A stretch of 64,000 nucleotides of DNA, taken from the NCBI RefSeq assembly GCF_041146395.1, contig NC_090999.1:64981001-65045000 (forward strand). Direction: 5' to 3'. This document shows positions 12,651 to 26,745 of this stretch, one piece after another (position 1 is the first letter of the stretch; each line of letters starts with the position of its first letter). The notes under the pieces are model-generated. The model saw only the letters and a list, made by a program, of their open reading frames with translations. It was not told the DNA's origin and did no database searches. The stretch is from Eulemur rufifrons. Its lineage: Eukaryota > Chordata > Mammalia > Primates > Lemuridae. Both the position numbers and the translations under genes were made by a program.

Positions 12651-12821
12651 CTTGCTCTTGTACTTCTGATGCCCAAGCCGGAACTTCACGTAGGGGTCAC
12701 TCAACCCATTGGAATCCATGGCCTTGAGGTCTCGCCCTTCAATCAAGGTGATGCTGACTATTCCTCTCCAAAGATGTGATTTTCTGTGTAGGTCTGACAG
12801 ACGTAAACTTTGGGTCTGAAA
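12651..12821 (-). CDS. MCTP1: MCTP1 exon, linker and start of C2B
   Basis: This 171-nt exon encodes 57 residues, beginning FQTQSLRLSDLHRKSHLWRG, continuing IVSITLIEGRDLKAMD and ending in GHQKYKSK. DSNGLSDPYVKF is the calcium-binding loop 1 of the second C2 domain. The start is set by the minus-strand acceptor CCAAAAG, because human MCTP1 as I recall it has Phe-Gln before TQSL. A second AG six bases further in (TTTCAG) would give a 165-nt exon lacking Phe-Gln. Both are in frame. The donor GTAGCC is weak. The exon is in phase 0 at both ends and joins the exon at 9959. Confidence 0.95.
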
Positions 12822-12823
12822 CT
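12816..12823 (-). promoter_or_regulatory. Tandem splice acceptor (AG then TTTCAG)
   Basis: On the minus strand the border reads CAAAAG then TTTCAG then ACC. The two AG acceptors are six bases apart, and use of the inner one would drop Phe-Gln while keeping the frame. The tract before them is only moderately pyrimidine-rich (GGTTTTCCTTTGCC). Inner CAG acceptors after a T run are generally strong, so dual use is plausible. Confidence 0.45.
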
Positions 12824-14659
12824 TTTGGCAAAGGAAAACCGAGTTAGGTTATTGTGTTTTAAACCCAAATACCTCATTTGGCATTACCCTTTCCTCTGTT
12901 GTTATAGTTTTTCAAAAAAATAAAGAATAGGCAGTTATAATTTTTTAAAAATAAATGTAATTTATGGAGTATTATATATTATAAAATTATTAACAATTTG
13001 TGAAATTATGATAAATATGCTTGTTGTATAAAATAGATGAGTACTAAAAATACAGTCTAGCTTTTCAGCTCTTAAAATGATAACATGTAGGTATTTCGAG
13101 AACATCAGAGAATATTTTCATATGTGTCAAATAAGTCTGTGTCAAAATATGTATAAAATAAATATTATAAATACCAAAGGCCTCATTCACACTGTGGTAT
13201 TTAACTTTTAACTATTTATGGTTTTTGAAGATCTCTTTTTTGTGTTACAGATGGATTTTACAGGTGGTTTTTAGTTGTAAGATTAGTTGCAAGTAGTATC
13301 CAAATAATTTAAAAGCTTTTTTCTTGCTACATTAGGAGTAATTGGGTTTCAGCTCACTAAAGAACGATTTAAGGTACCCCAGAACAGAAAACAAAATCAA
13401 TATGCCCACACAAGACGTCTTACTTACGCCTGAAACTTGCATCACAAATATTTAAAATTAATTTAAAAATTATATATGTGATTTATATTGGCAAGTATAT
13501 TTCTGGATTTATTTCACATTCCAGTATTTGAATGTTTTCTTCAATGATTTTTATTATATTCAATTTTAAACCACAATATTTAAGCCAGTGAACAAAATCA
13601 GATTTTTAAAAAATTAGCAAGTCTACTAAATATGTCCATATAATCTTTTCGAACTAAACAGTATATAAAACAAAGCCAGAGAAAGTAGTAAATGTTAAAA
13701 CATTTGCAATCTCGATTCAGCATCAAGCAGTACTATAAAAGTTATCGCTTCATATTATCAAGCATTTTTTCCACTTACAGTCATTTCATGAGGAAATTTG
13801 ACATTACTCTGAACCTCAAAGTACGCTTCTGAATTATAAATTAGCCCTACTTTCTGCCTAATCTCTTCTACATTAATGTTATAAAGTTACAGCCTATTTT
13901 ATCTAACTCCCCCTCCAACTTTGACTTCCTACCTTTTTCCACAGCATAGGAATGCCATAGACATTTTTATCTGTCATCATCAAAAGTCATGCATTTCAGG
14001 GTGTTTTATTAGGAAAGTGAAAACCACATTCTTCAAAAGATAGTACTTCTGATATTTGAACATTTCAATAATAATCTTTCTAAATCACATTGCATATTTC
14101 CCTGTCTTGTCGAACAGAAAATTTTGAACATCACTTGGTGGCTCTGCCTTGTTAGTATCAATGCAGGACTTTGCCTATGCACTCCTCACCTCTGTGAGCA
14201 TCAAGGGCTATGTGTCCATGCGTGTTCTGAAGTCCAAGGGAGAGTTCATGGAGCATCTGCAAGTCCCCCGGAACTCCATGCCCACTTCAGCTAGAGCCCC
14301 TATGCTCCCATCTCTATATTGGGTTTCCACATTGGATTTTATTTGAACAAAGGGCTTCTCCCATCAAAATAATTGTTTGGAATTCATTGCACCAAATGAT
14401 GGTCAAGGTCTTTTTTTAGTTCTATGATTTCATGCTACTTATTATTCTATAGTGCAGCAATAGATTTTGGTGTGTGATTGATTCAACCACTTTTGCTGCT
14501 GTTGAAACTGTCTCTAACAGCAGACTCCAAAGAATCAGATTCTAAACTTTGGATCAGAAGGTTTGGTTAAGGCAGATGAGTGGCAACAAAGGAAAAAAAG
14601 AAAACAAATATTGTGGCAAGTAAGAAGAAATAATTATTTTAGCAAAGACCAAGGAGTTA

Positions 14660-14850
14660 AAGGCTGCCCATTTATATAGTGCTTAGAATTTAAAAGTGTG
14701 TATATGTACATTATATCATTTGGTTTCAACTAAAACCCTATGAGGTAGGAGGCACGGCCTCTTAGCCCCATTTTACTGATGATGGACTTGAGGCTCAGAG
14801 TGTTTGGGCTCATCAATGGTGGATGTGTGACTAGAACTCCCATATTTCTG
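14660..14850 (-). repeat. MIR SINE relic, antisense
   Basis: ATTTATATAGTGCTTAGAA, ACCCTATGAGGTAGGAGG and CCCCATTTTACTGATGATGG fit the reversed MIR. Confidence 0.65.
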
Positions 14851-16030
14851 ACCTTGATTCCTGAGTTTCTCCCAACAAAAGTGTTTAGGGCAGAGACTCT
14901 TTCATAGGTTTAAATGTAATCATGATTTCAATAGAATGTTGCCAAAGGATACTCTCCAGTTAAGTGAGTTGATTACATTTGAAATGATATTCCAGGATAG
15001 ATTTTCCTACATGGCTAATTCATGAAATCACCTTTTACTTTTCTATTATGTGAGTGCATATATATTTATATTTACAATATTTCAGCTTGTTGAAGAATAT
15101 ACTTAATGCTATTTTCTATGCATTCTATAGAAGCCATCGAATAATAGTTGGGCACAATGCAGGTTACCCAGCATCTTCAATTAGCAATGCTAAGCTAGTT
15201 TCCTTAATAATACCATATCTGAAACCCTTTCTTTCTTGCTCCTCCTTCATTCTTTTACATAAGAATATGAACTTGACTAACAGAGTGAGGAAGGAGAAAG
15301 AATGCTTTCCATGGAATCCTTCATGCTTTCGCAGAATAAATGAACCTAATGCAGGCTTTACCTGCTGCCATTATATTATGAAATGCTTTTCCATAACCTG
15401 GAAGAACATTTCCAAAACAACTTGGGCACCTAAGGAGGAGGAGGAAGGAGAGGATGTCTTCACAAAAAAAGGCCTAATGTATGTGATAATTAAGATGACC
15501 TGTGCAAAAGGCTAAAGAAGAAGGAAAAAAAAGTTTCTAAAGACATACTATTCAAATTTTTTAAAGTCCTTTTTACTTCTTCAATAATTTTTGTTCAAAA
15601 TGGCACCTCTTTAAAAAGAAACTCCATAATTCAGCTGTAGATTTTATTGAGTGACTACATAGTCATGAAACAGACACATATTTAGTTTAAGTGTGAATAG
15701 AAATTTTAAATAAAATTATAAGGTAAAAGCAGAAAATGAAATTAGACTACCAACAGACAAGCATGTAACATAAATATTCACTCACACCTTTCTAGCAGTT
15801 TTCTCGCTATGTGACTTGGGCATGTTGCTCCCTCTCTGGGACTCAGCTTCCTTATCTTTGTCTTTTAAGACTGTACTCCAGGGCCCCGAGTGCACTAAGA
15901 ACACTCTTCTGTATGTATATGTGGGGGTGGGGAAGGTGTGTGTTGGGGGGCCTGCATAGGAAAAAGCATATTCCATAAACAATGGAATTTAGCTTGTCTA
16001 AGATAGTCATTTATTATCTTTACCCATTTT

Positions 16031-16366
16031 TTTTTTTTTTTTTTTTTAGACAGAGTCTCACTCTGTTGCCCAGGCTAGAGTGAGTGCCATGGCGTCAGCC
16101 TAGCTCACAGCAACCTCAAACTCCTGAGCTCAAGCGATCCTCCTGTCTCAGCCTCCCGAGTAGCTGGGACTACAGGCATGCGCCACCATGCCCGGCTAAT
16201 TTTTTCTATATATATTTTTAGCTGTCCATATAATTTCTTTCTATTTTTAGTAGAGGTGGGGTCTCGCTCTTGCTCAGGCTGGTCTCGAACTCCTGAGCTC
16301 AAACGATCCGCCCACCTCGGCCTCCCAGAGTGCTAGGATTACAGGCGTGAGCCACCGCGCCCGGCC
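16031..16366 (-). mobile_element. Alu SINE, strepsirrhine type, full-length dimer
   Basis: A T-run, then AGACAGAGTCTCACTCTGTT, and finally CCACCGCGCCCGGCC mark a reversed Alu dimer. It carries the A-rich spacer with TATATATA between the monomers. A perfect 13-base target duplication CTTTACCCATTTT flanks it at 16018-16030 and 16367-16379. The intact duplication and near identity to the copy at 46016 show a young insertion. It has the same sense as the MCTP1 transcript. Confidence 0.95.
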
Positions 16367-16521
16367 CTTTACCCATTTTTAAAATCAAGGTTCTGGGCAG
16401 CTCACTGAAGTGTGGTGATGAGCAGAATTCCACAGCTAAAAGAAACTTAGGAAACCACAATTTTGATGTTCTCCAATGTAACTTCCAAGTCATTTGCTCT
16501 GTTTAAAAGTTTCCTTCCTCA

Positions 16522-16857
<336 letters not shown>

Positions 16858-16873
16858 GTTTCCTTCCTCTATA

Positions 16874-17036
16874 CAGCAATGGGTGGTCCATAGACCACAG
16901 CATTGAACTTGTGAGAAATTCAGATCCTTTGGCCCCATCCAGACCAATCGCATCTGAAACTCTGGGGGTGGGGCCCAGCACGCTGGTTTAACCAGCCCCC
17001 AGGTGATTCTGATAAGCACTCAAGTCTGAGAACCCT
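16874..17036 (+). mobile_element. MER5A-like hAT DNA transposon relic
   Basis: TGGTCCATAGACCACAGCA, GAAACTCTGGGGGTGGGGCC and CCAGGTGATTCTGAT followed by GTCTGAGAACCC are the MER5A (Charlie group) signature in order. It is non-autonomous and carries no coding sequence. Confidence 0.8.
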
Positions 17037-17309
17037 TGCTTTAAAAGTTATATAGTGCATATGCACTGGCCTTCCCCTATGTGCTAATACCTATAATTAA
17101 TTAATATAATTGTAAACATTATCTGCCCTCTAGCACAGATATTATTTATACTACTTAAGTCCTTCTTTAGTCCTGCCTCTAAATTTAATGATCAGGAAAG
17201 CAGATTGGTCTAGATATTTGGAGCATTTAAAGAGAGAAGTAGGAGCGTACTGAACAATTATAAAGAGTTTATTTCCTTCCCTTATTAATTTTTTTCTCAG
17301 GTCAATTTA

Positions 17310-17390
17310 TTGAAATTGCTGAGCCTGATCCTCCTGTATTTCAACATGTGCCCCATGTGATTCTCATACACACCAAAGTTTGAGATTCAC
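17310..17390 (+). mobile_element. Possible hAT (MER5-like) fragment
   Basis: CCCATGTGATTCTCATACA and CAAAGTTTGAGATTCACT resemble the right end of a MER5-type element. It is too short to assign firmly. Confidence 0.35.
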
Positions 17391-18639
17391 TCTCATAAGG
17401 AATATGCATCCAAGTGCAGAATTAATAAAAAATATCAAGATACCAGGTAACAATACAAATTTCAGAGTCTGAAGCAATTAGTCAATAACACGGATCTTTA
17501 GTTAGATTTTAGAGATAATAAGCTGGCACTTTAAAGAGAGTGTTAGTTTACTTGTATTATTCGTTGAAAAAGAATTCAAGTTTCCAATACCTTTTCATAC
17601 GCATAAAATAGGTTAGGATAGGGAATGGGTTTTTAGTAAGGTGAGTTGGCCCTCAGAGCTCACAGCTCATGCAAGCTTAGAAAAAATAAATGAATGGAAT
17701 GGTTGAACTTACTTGTGTGTGTTGGCAATAAGGACTCTGAAGCTCTGCTCTGCAGAAGCCCAGGACAGGAAGAACAGGCCTGCCGCACGTCTGGATGGAA
17801 ATGAATGATCAGAACTCTATGGGAAAGCTTTGTGCCACTCTCAACCCTCATTGTGATCAGCATTTAGAATTATTCTTCAAAAGACATTATTTGAAAAAAA
17901 AAAATGTACTTGCTTCTCAAGTCACTATCAGAAAATGTCTTGTAGCCCAATGAAGATAAATGCCAATGCAACTCTATGGTTTCCAGCTACCATTTTCTTT
18001 AGTAGAATGCTGCTGCAGTGGTCAGGAAAATAAAGCCCAGAGATTACACGGTGATGGAAACTGCTTAAGTGGTTTCAAGTTTTTGTTAATAGGTGTATCA
18101 GAGAAAAGAAATAAAGCCAGAGAAAGAAATAAATCATAGAAAGAATAATTTTTCCAAGTCTGCTGCTTCAAATATTTTTTGGAGATTTTTACAATGTTAA
18201 AAAGATGACAAGCCTCCAGAAGAATCAATGTTATGTGGACAGGCAATATCTGTGATCATATTAACCTTGCATCCCACATGTGAATCTTTTAAATGATTAA
18301 AGAGATATCTCTAAAATAACAGAGAAACGTGGTCCCACGTAACACTTCCCTTTGCTACCTTTGCTACCAAAATGCAACCCAAAGACCTCTTCACTGCTAA
18401 GACCAAGAGAAGCAAGAGATGGATTAAGAAAGATACAGCAGAATAAGAAATTCTGGAGGGAAATTATCATGGTGGAGCTGAAAGTTTATATTAAAGGTCT
18501 TCTAGAGCAGCTAGAGAAAGTTTCTGAACGATGGTATTATGATGGGATGAGAGTCAACAGCTTTAATAGCATGAACAGGGAGGATGGGATCTGGACAGTC
18601 TGAAAGATAGGTTAGATCACACAGAAGGAAAGAAACATT

Positions 18640-18790
18640 TATCAAATAGCTATCACTTGCTGCATTTTCACACTACAGTGTTTTTCAGGAAAGAAAAAAC
18701 TAAAGAAACTGAGGCACAGAGAAGATAAATAACTCTACTCAAAGAGTAGACACTGGCAAGACTGAGATTTGAAGCTGGGTTGCTGATACC
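18640..18790 (-). repeat. MIR SINE relic, antisense
   Basis: AAAGAAACTGAGGCACAGAG and GAGATTTGAAGCTGGG are the reversed MIR core and 5' part. Confidence 0.55.
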
Positions 18791-21700
18791 TAATCCTTGA
18801 TTTTCCCCATGATATCTGATTTATTTTGGACAGACCCTAAGAATTTCATGGTACCGGAAAAAAAAAAAAGGAATTAATTGGTATAGGATTTTTCAAAACA
18901 CTTTTGTTTAGATGAAATGTATCCTTGGTTATAGATCATTGATAAAGGCTAATCAGGGGCTTAGAGGAAGTAAAAGTAGGCAGGTGGTAATAACCCTAGC
19001 ATATGTTATTCAGTAAAGAATATGAGAGTTAACTGTAGTCCATGATAAATTATAGTCTAATGTCCATTAATAAGGTGGTGAAGTTATAGAATCTAGCATA
19101 TAAATTGAGAACACTTCTATATTTCAATTCCAGTTAAAAAGGTTTCCTAATTCCATTTCTTGAAAAACTAGATCACTAATAATAGGATATATCCTATTAT
19201 TCTAGATCCTGATTTAAAAATAGATCAAAATCAAAAAATCTATTTAGATTTAACATGTGACTAAGGGAACACAGTTATACCGATCCTCTCCCTGTTATGT
19301 ACAAATAATCCTTGGCTTTTGTTATCCTGGATTTTATTACCTGTGTACAACCTAATCCTTCCAAATGAGACCCAGACCCTGAAACTGGAGTGAAAGACAT
19401 TGCTTGTGTGTTTACAATAAGCCGTGCATGGAGTCAGTGCTTTCCTCTATTTTCAGCACAGGGGTGCACGTGCTTTTATTTAATCAAATGATCCCTGAGA
19501 CACTACGAAGAAGGGATAATGACAGCCTAGAATGACTGTTTTGTGCTGCAAAGACTAGAGTGTGGAGCAATTATTAGCTCAATCCCAGGCACAGGCATGA
19601 TCTATCTTTTCCTTTTCCTGCCGAGTTTATTCCAGTGAATTGCACCTGGATGATGAAGTCCAACAAGTACATTTGTTCTGTAGTCTATCCATCCTCGCAA
19701 GGCAGGATTGCTTTTACAGAAAACTCTCCTGGTGCTTTGTGCAACCTACTTTGAAATGTCTCATCTAGTAATAAAGCTTTGATCCTTTTTTCTTAGAAGA
19801 TGGTTTCCTGGCACCATAATCCTTAGAAAAATTCTTCTGGTTTTTATCCTTAAATTTTCTTTCGTATTTCTGTTGCTTCTTGATACAACTTACGGTGCCA
19901 GGAAGCTGTTTATGTTTACTTAAGATGTTTTAAGTATCCTCTCTAACTTTAATTGTGGCCAAAAGTTCTTAAGCTTTTACTATGTTTGTTCAAAATAAAT
20001 ACTAATAAAAAATCATCATATATATTTGATCTTAATGGTTTGCTGAAACAATCTACAAGTTTCTACTAATGATTTGGGAAAGGAATAATAGTCCTGGGTT
20101 TGACTTACAGAGATCTTTATCTTTGAGACTTTTAATTAAAAATTATACATATATTTAAAGTCTTATTTTCATACCTAAAAATGAAAATAATTCATGAACT
20201 TTTCTTGGGTATATATTATACATGGTGGAGTAGTTCAGAATGTAAGCACTTCAGCATGGTATGATATTCTTATTTTACAAAGTCAATAACTTTTCTTAGT
20301 CTGATTCAATCTTCCTTCAGCCACACTTTTGCTAGACCTGACCATAAGGCGGTGCCCTAACACAACTTCCCATTGTTCTGTTTTTCTGTGTACTCTTCTT
20401 TGCCTGTTCCGATCCATTTCTCCATTTTTGTATAGGGATCTTGGCATATTCCAGCGTTTCTATTTTAAAAATATTAAAAATTTCTCTTTTTTCACTATAA
20501 TATTCTTGGAGTTTGTTCAATTAATTTTTGTTATCGGAGTCTAGATGTCCACTCAATGGAGATAACTAGGAAGAAACTTAGGTGTGCTAAATATTTCAAA
20601 GAACTGCACTAAGTTACCCCCCTTTAATAGGAAGTCAAAGTCTTCATAAAATTCTGACTTAATTAGAGTAATCCAATTTGATTTCACATAATTTTTATGA
20701 GAAACATGGTAATTGCCATATCCACTGCTTAATGTTTTGTATCCTAAGATATGGTGTTTTGGTGAATTATAAATGTTATGCATTTGGAAAATTAGAATAT
20801 CTCTATATCACTTCAGTCTTTTCTTTCTATTGTTTTGCTCTCAAGAAAATTAAGAGATAGCAAATAGCACTGACGTTCCAGCTGAGCAAGTTCTCACTAG
20901 GGTACAGTTCCACTCAATGTAAATCAGTTGCTATCTTGTGGACACATATATTGGTCCTTGTAAATCCTGATAAGAATTTCTCTCAAATCACATTCTGTTT
21001 AACCTACAAAGCACATGTACACTCTCCATGCATGATTTTATCTGAGCTATTTAGGTTTTCTGCATATTTGAAAATGTCCATGGGTAATCTCCTTTCATCT
21101 ACGTCTTCCCTACAGAATAACAATATTGCTTCGGTAAAGAGCAATGGTTATGAATGACCTTTGAAGGTGACTATGTGAGATAATACTCATCCAAAGTAAA
21201 CTTGGTCACCGATTTTTTTATTTTGTAAATGGCACATCAAGCACAGCAACCTCATGGCCCCCAAACACATTGTCCATTGGTGGCTTACAGAGCTGCTGAA
21301 GAAAAGGGTCACATATTGCAAGAGGAATCTGAAAGGGTCTCAATAAAAAAAAAAAAAAAGAAAACAAACAATTAAGGAGCAGCTCTACTTATAAATGACA
21401 TCTGTATTCATCATCAACCCAAAGAGGACCTTTACTGCTTTAAGTTCTTCCAACATTTATTTCTATGGCATTCAGAAAGAGAGAAATATTGGTCCCCACC
21501 ATACCTTAGAGCAATGACATCAATTGTGTGGGCCTTCGTTCCTTCATTGGTAAAATAAATGTCCTCTAAAGGTTCTGCCTTTAAGGCTCAATTCATTTGT
21601 CACTAGTTTGCTGTCATATGCCCAGAAAAGACATTACCACTGTACCTTAAATTCAAAAACTTTTTTAAAAAACTTGCATATTTGTTATTCTAAAATCAGA

Positions 21701-24134
21701 CAGTTCAAGAGATTGAGAAAGGTTATTAAAGAATATTTAAGAATGAATACAACCCAATGGAAAGTACTAATAAGTGGGAAAACTAATTTGGAAGTAGCAA
21801 AGTGGAAAGCAGATGATGTTGGGAGAGCTGCTTGAAAGGGAAACTGTTGAAAAAGTATTATTAATGATTATGGAGTTGGCCCTGGTGGCAACTCTCCATT
21901 GACAATGACCAGTCTGAACATTTGCTACACATAGAACAAACTCAACACAGAACATCCCCAAATTCTGTTCTCAAAAAGGTGTGCCATGTGAATTCGCCAT
22001 ATTTGTGGGTCTTAAGAAGACAGTGAAAAAATTTTTGGATACAGCCATTTTCCATTTAAGGTTATTGAACAATGTAAAAGCAATCTTTCAGTGTGTTCAT
22101 GGACAATGCATGAACATATAAGAGGAACTATTATTATTATTTAAGCAAAGATACAGAGTAACTTCAGTGAAGGCAGCCACACAGTAGACTGAAAGGAAAT
22201 GAAGATGCTATAATAGTTAAACTAAGCTCACAACAATAAAAGGCTATAAAGAAAATTGTAGTGGAGCAGGTGGAGATGAATAGATGTGGCTTATACTTGC
22301 TCACTGGTCAATACATGATTTAATTTGGTACTTGCCAGTCTGCTTAAGTGACACTGCAACAAATTTTAAAATTCTAAAGGAAAAAGATAGTTGTTAATCA
22401 CAAGCAGTTTGGGAACCAAGAAAGGAAAATGACAAGGCCCTAAGAGTGTAGCATTTTCATTGCAATATTGACTGCTACATAATCACATGCCAAGTGTGAA
22501 TTTTCAAAGAAAGAAGGAAATTTTTAAAGGCAAATTCATAAGTGCATTAGTAATAAATCGTGCTGTGCATAATTCAGAATTATAGCAAAGAAAAAGTGGA
22601 TGACAAAGCTCATTATGCTTAAATCATCAAAGAGTAAATTAAATTGCAATGGCATTTAAAACAAATTATCTGTGGAATTTTCATTTTTTCTTACTTAAAA
22701 GCAGAGTTGCTGTTTTCTAAATCACAGGATTTCTTTTCAAAGAAAGAACACTGATTATCTGGTATATATTTAGTATATACATCTAATACAAATCATTGTA
22801 ATAGACGAAAATTTTTCTCAAACAGAAATGGAGAAGAAAATAATCTCATTTTACGAGAGAGGTAAAAAATGCCTTAATAGACCTTTTAGACATCACCGTC
22901 ACATTCCCGGAAGGTCCCTGGGCCTCTGGCTATGGAGAATTTGGAATAAACTTGGTCCCATGAAGAAATGACTTCAAAGAAATATTAAATATTAATATAT
23001 GAAGTTCTTTATTTTTACAAATGAAGATATAAAAGAATCAGTTACCTAGATGACTTATAATGAAAGTTAATGAAGAAGGCAAATGAATACATCTATCTGG
23101 GAACCTATTTTAAAAAGTGAATTTCTTAATTCACATTTAACTTTCAAAATTACTACCCAGAACTAAAATTCAAGAATATAAAGGATTTAGACATTACCCT
23201 CCAAAAGAAAGACTTCACAGAGAAATAAGATCCAACCACTTCATTTTCTGAGAGTTCCTAAAAACAAACAAATTATTTAGCTAAATTTTGAGATGTTTCT
23301 GAGAATACTTAATTAGTATTCTAAATCAAAACAAATAAAATCAAAGCAAATAAAAACCCAAAAAAATTACATATCCTAAAAATACTTGGAATATTTAGAA
23401 ACTGTAAGTTTTCTTCTCTTGGATAAATTAAAGTTTTTGACCTATTCATCTCTGACTTCAGTGGTAGGAAAGTTGAGAGAGGATTATTTCTGTAATTAAG
23501 AGTCTACTTACCTCTTTATTCTTATTTGTTCATTAATATATCTCAGAGTCTGATGTTTCATTATAGAAAGTAGAACGGTTTAAGCACATGCTAAGATTTT
23601 GAAATGAAGCAGATAATATCTGTTCCTTTTAACAAAACAATTGTATTAACCACAGATCTTCAGAGCATTTTTAAGGAATGATTATAGAAGTCTTATTTAT
23701 AAACATTTACCTAGTTAAATTTGGTATAAATTTTCTATCATAAAGTTCGTAATCTTATGATATAATATATAGTATAATATAATATAAATGACTTAGTTAA
23801 CTTTAAGCTCCCCAAAAATAATTTTTAAAAAATAAATAGTAAGAGAAGTGGTTATTGGGCTAAAAACAAAGCAATGAATTCAAGTTGGATATTTTATTAC
23901 TTAATTTTCAGATCTTTATAAAGTAAAACCAATTTAAATTTTGAAAATAAAAAATAATTAACTATTTTTAAACAGAACATCTAAATTACATACTTCCTTT
24001 AAACTTTAAAGTTTGCATCCTGTCTCTAGGTGTCCATTATGAAAAAACGGATGACAGTTATGGGAAAGCATCAATCTTTGACATTGTGATGAAGAGGAAG
24101 TAATTTTGCAACTTCCTTGATTATTCTATATTTT

Positions 24135-24225
24135 TGTGTTGGTAACTAAGATTGTGGTGCTCCAGCACCTCAGTCATGCCTAACGCATGATAGGTGCTCA
24201 ATAAATATTTGTTGATTGATGATTA
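24135..24225 (+). repeat. L2 LINE 3' tail
   Basis: ATAGGTGCTCAATAAATATT followed by TGTTGATTGATGATT is the L2 3' terminus with its short tail repeat. Confidence 0.65.
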
Positions 24226-26673
24226 GTCACTTAGAATGACATTTGGTTAGGGACACATACTCCTTCCAAACATGATACCAAAAATCATATTAGAAAATAA
24301 TAATGAGCCAAAATACTGTTGGGTGTTCAGCAGTTTGAATAATTTAAGTTTAGACCTAGGATCATAGCAGAGATTGTCTGTGCAATACCTGTGCTTTTTA
24401 CATGAACTCTGTTTTTTAACAAAACCAATTACATTTTCCCAAGTTACTTGCCTATGGGTTGGTCAGGTAATGTGACTAATGTCAGAGGTTATTGGAAAAA
24501 AGTCTTGCATTTAAGACATTGTTTTACCATCACTACAGAGTTATAATTCATTTATATTTACACCTTTGTCTGTCACACTTGAGACATCATCACATCAGTT
24601 TCTAAACAAACAAAAATCCTTAAAAAATATATTTACATTTGGATGTTGAGGCCCAAACTTTAGAGGGAATGATTGCAGTATTTTTGTATGCTATACCATT
24701 TTTTTTTTTTAACTCAAAGAACCCCATTCTAGCTTTTAGAAAAGATTTATGTTTTCCTTTGCAATTGTCAATTCTCTTCACTTTGATTTACAACTATTTT
24801 TAAATTAAGCAGCATGTTTAGCAACATGTGGAAAAAATTTTTAAATATCATATTTAAAAATTAATGTTTGAACTATCTGTATATAAATAATTTCTCTATA
24901 TATAACCTGAGTCAATAACACAAGTTATGTAACTAGGGGAGTTTTATCTTAACGCAAAATGTGTTAAGGCAACTTTAATGGAGATAAAAGCCTTGGCTCT
25001 AGACTCAAGATAGTTAACAAATAAGACAACCATTAAATATTTAAATGTGTTATTAATTTATGTTTTAGGAGGTCTAAGGTGACTGATATTGAAGATGCAC
25101 CAACTCCTTACTTTCCAATCTTCTTCAGATAAATGCAAAGGGTACTGACCTAATTACATGCCAAATATGCAAAGAGAAAAAGAGATTTGTGAATTTTAGG
25201 GCTGGGGTGGGAATTTTAATGATCAAGATTTAGGACTTGGATTTCTCTATTAAAATTTGAGAAACAAAAATATTAGCCACATTTGGATCCACTGAAGTCC
25301 CTAAGCTGTGCTTTCCATGCTATGTTTAATTACTTCTGCCATTCATCAACTAAAATTTATATTTCATTTACAACCCACATTCTCATGTAAATTTAGAACT
25401 TTATCTCAAATGAAACAATTTAATTTTCTTGTGGACCCTTGTGCCATTTATTGCTCTGCATCAGTATGAAATTTACAACAGACCAGCCAAGACTTTCCTT
25501 TCACTAAAGTTTCTAATAGTAATAACATCAATATTAATAATAAAACACCTGGTATCACAATAATGAGTCCTAAACAAAAGTGGTGATTTTATCATGGAGA
25601 GCAAGAAAAACAGCATGAACTATTCAAGAATTCTATAGAAGATTTGTCTTAGATAATAAATGAAGATATCTAGTTACACTTTAGCGTTCATCAAGACAAA
25701 AGACTGATACGTAGGGAAAAGTGCCATTTTGCAAGTGCTAAGATTACAAAGTAACAGCAAAAGGAAACAGAATGAAAAACAGAGACATCAAGTTGATACA
25801 GGAAAATTATTGAAGTTATTCTGAATAATGAATTGCTGAATTATTTCTACTCAGATTTCTATTTATGAAAGTAGTAAGATCCATTGGGAATATCTTATTG
25901 ATTTATATTTTTGTCTCCAAAAATCTAACACACTAAGAAAATTTTTCTCAAAGATAAAAAATCTAACTATGAATCTAAACATTAACCAGATTTTAAACTA
26001 AAAAAAATCTAGAAGATAATTTTTTTTTTCCTCAGGGAAATGAAACTAAGTAAGAGGGTTTTTTTTTTTGTTGTTGTTCTGACAAATGAATATAATGCTA
26101 TTTTTCAGCTATCTATATAAAATAAATCATAGAAATCTTTAAAGACTTTTTCATCAGATGGAACAAGAATTAGCCACTATACTTTTATTAAAAATGATAT
26201 TAAAATTAGCCTTAATGTGTCCAGGGCTTCAAACATAATACATGTTGTTATAGTTCAGCAATTCTTTAACACTCCAAACGTTCACAATAGATTTGAAATT
26301 GTAAATCCTGAGAAGCAAATGTGAGAGGTAAGTTAGCTAGCATTTCTGATTATACAAGTATCTTTTTGTAGGAGCACAATTTCCTTTTATCAATAACTTT
26401 TGGCCATTTAAGGTATTAAAAAATAAGCAAATACACAAATAAATCATTTACATAAACCTTCCCAGTCAGACTGTAATCATTGTTCATCAAAGCCATGGCT
26501 CGTGGACGCTTCCATCCTATCAGTATGGAACACTTGTGATATTGACTGAGCCTACAACAGTCATGTAAACCAGAGCTTTGGAAGCAGGATCCTCACGAAA
26601 TTATAAATTGTTTTCATCGTGGACATTCACGGTTAAAACCACAAATCTCCCCCATAATGCGCTCAGTTTAACA

Positions 26674-26745
26674 TCTGTCTGTCTGTCCGTCCATCCATTC
26701 ACCCATCCAACTACCATCTACTTATCATTTATCATCTACCTCATT
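26674..26745. repeat. Degenerate tetranucleotide tract (TCTG/TCCA)
   Basis: Runs of TCTG and TCCG grade into CCAT, CCAA and TATC units. It is an imperfect microsatellite. Confidence 0.7.

Noticed and set aside
12552..12746. A 64-codon minus-strand frame taken as a free-standing small gene
   Set aside because: It is part of the MCTP1 exon at 12651-12821 read through its donor into the intron.
15054..15515. A 153-codon plus-strand open frame in the 18.9-kb intron
   Set aside because: No motif or family is recognisable and composition is like the intron. About one such stretch is not surprising by chance in 64 kb read in six frames. No promoter or splice context was seen.
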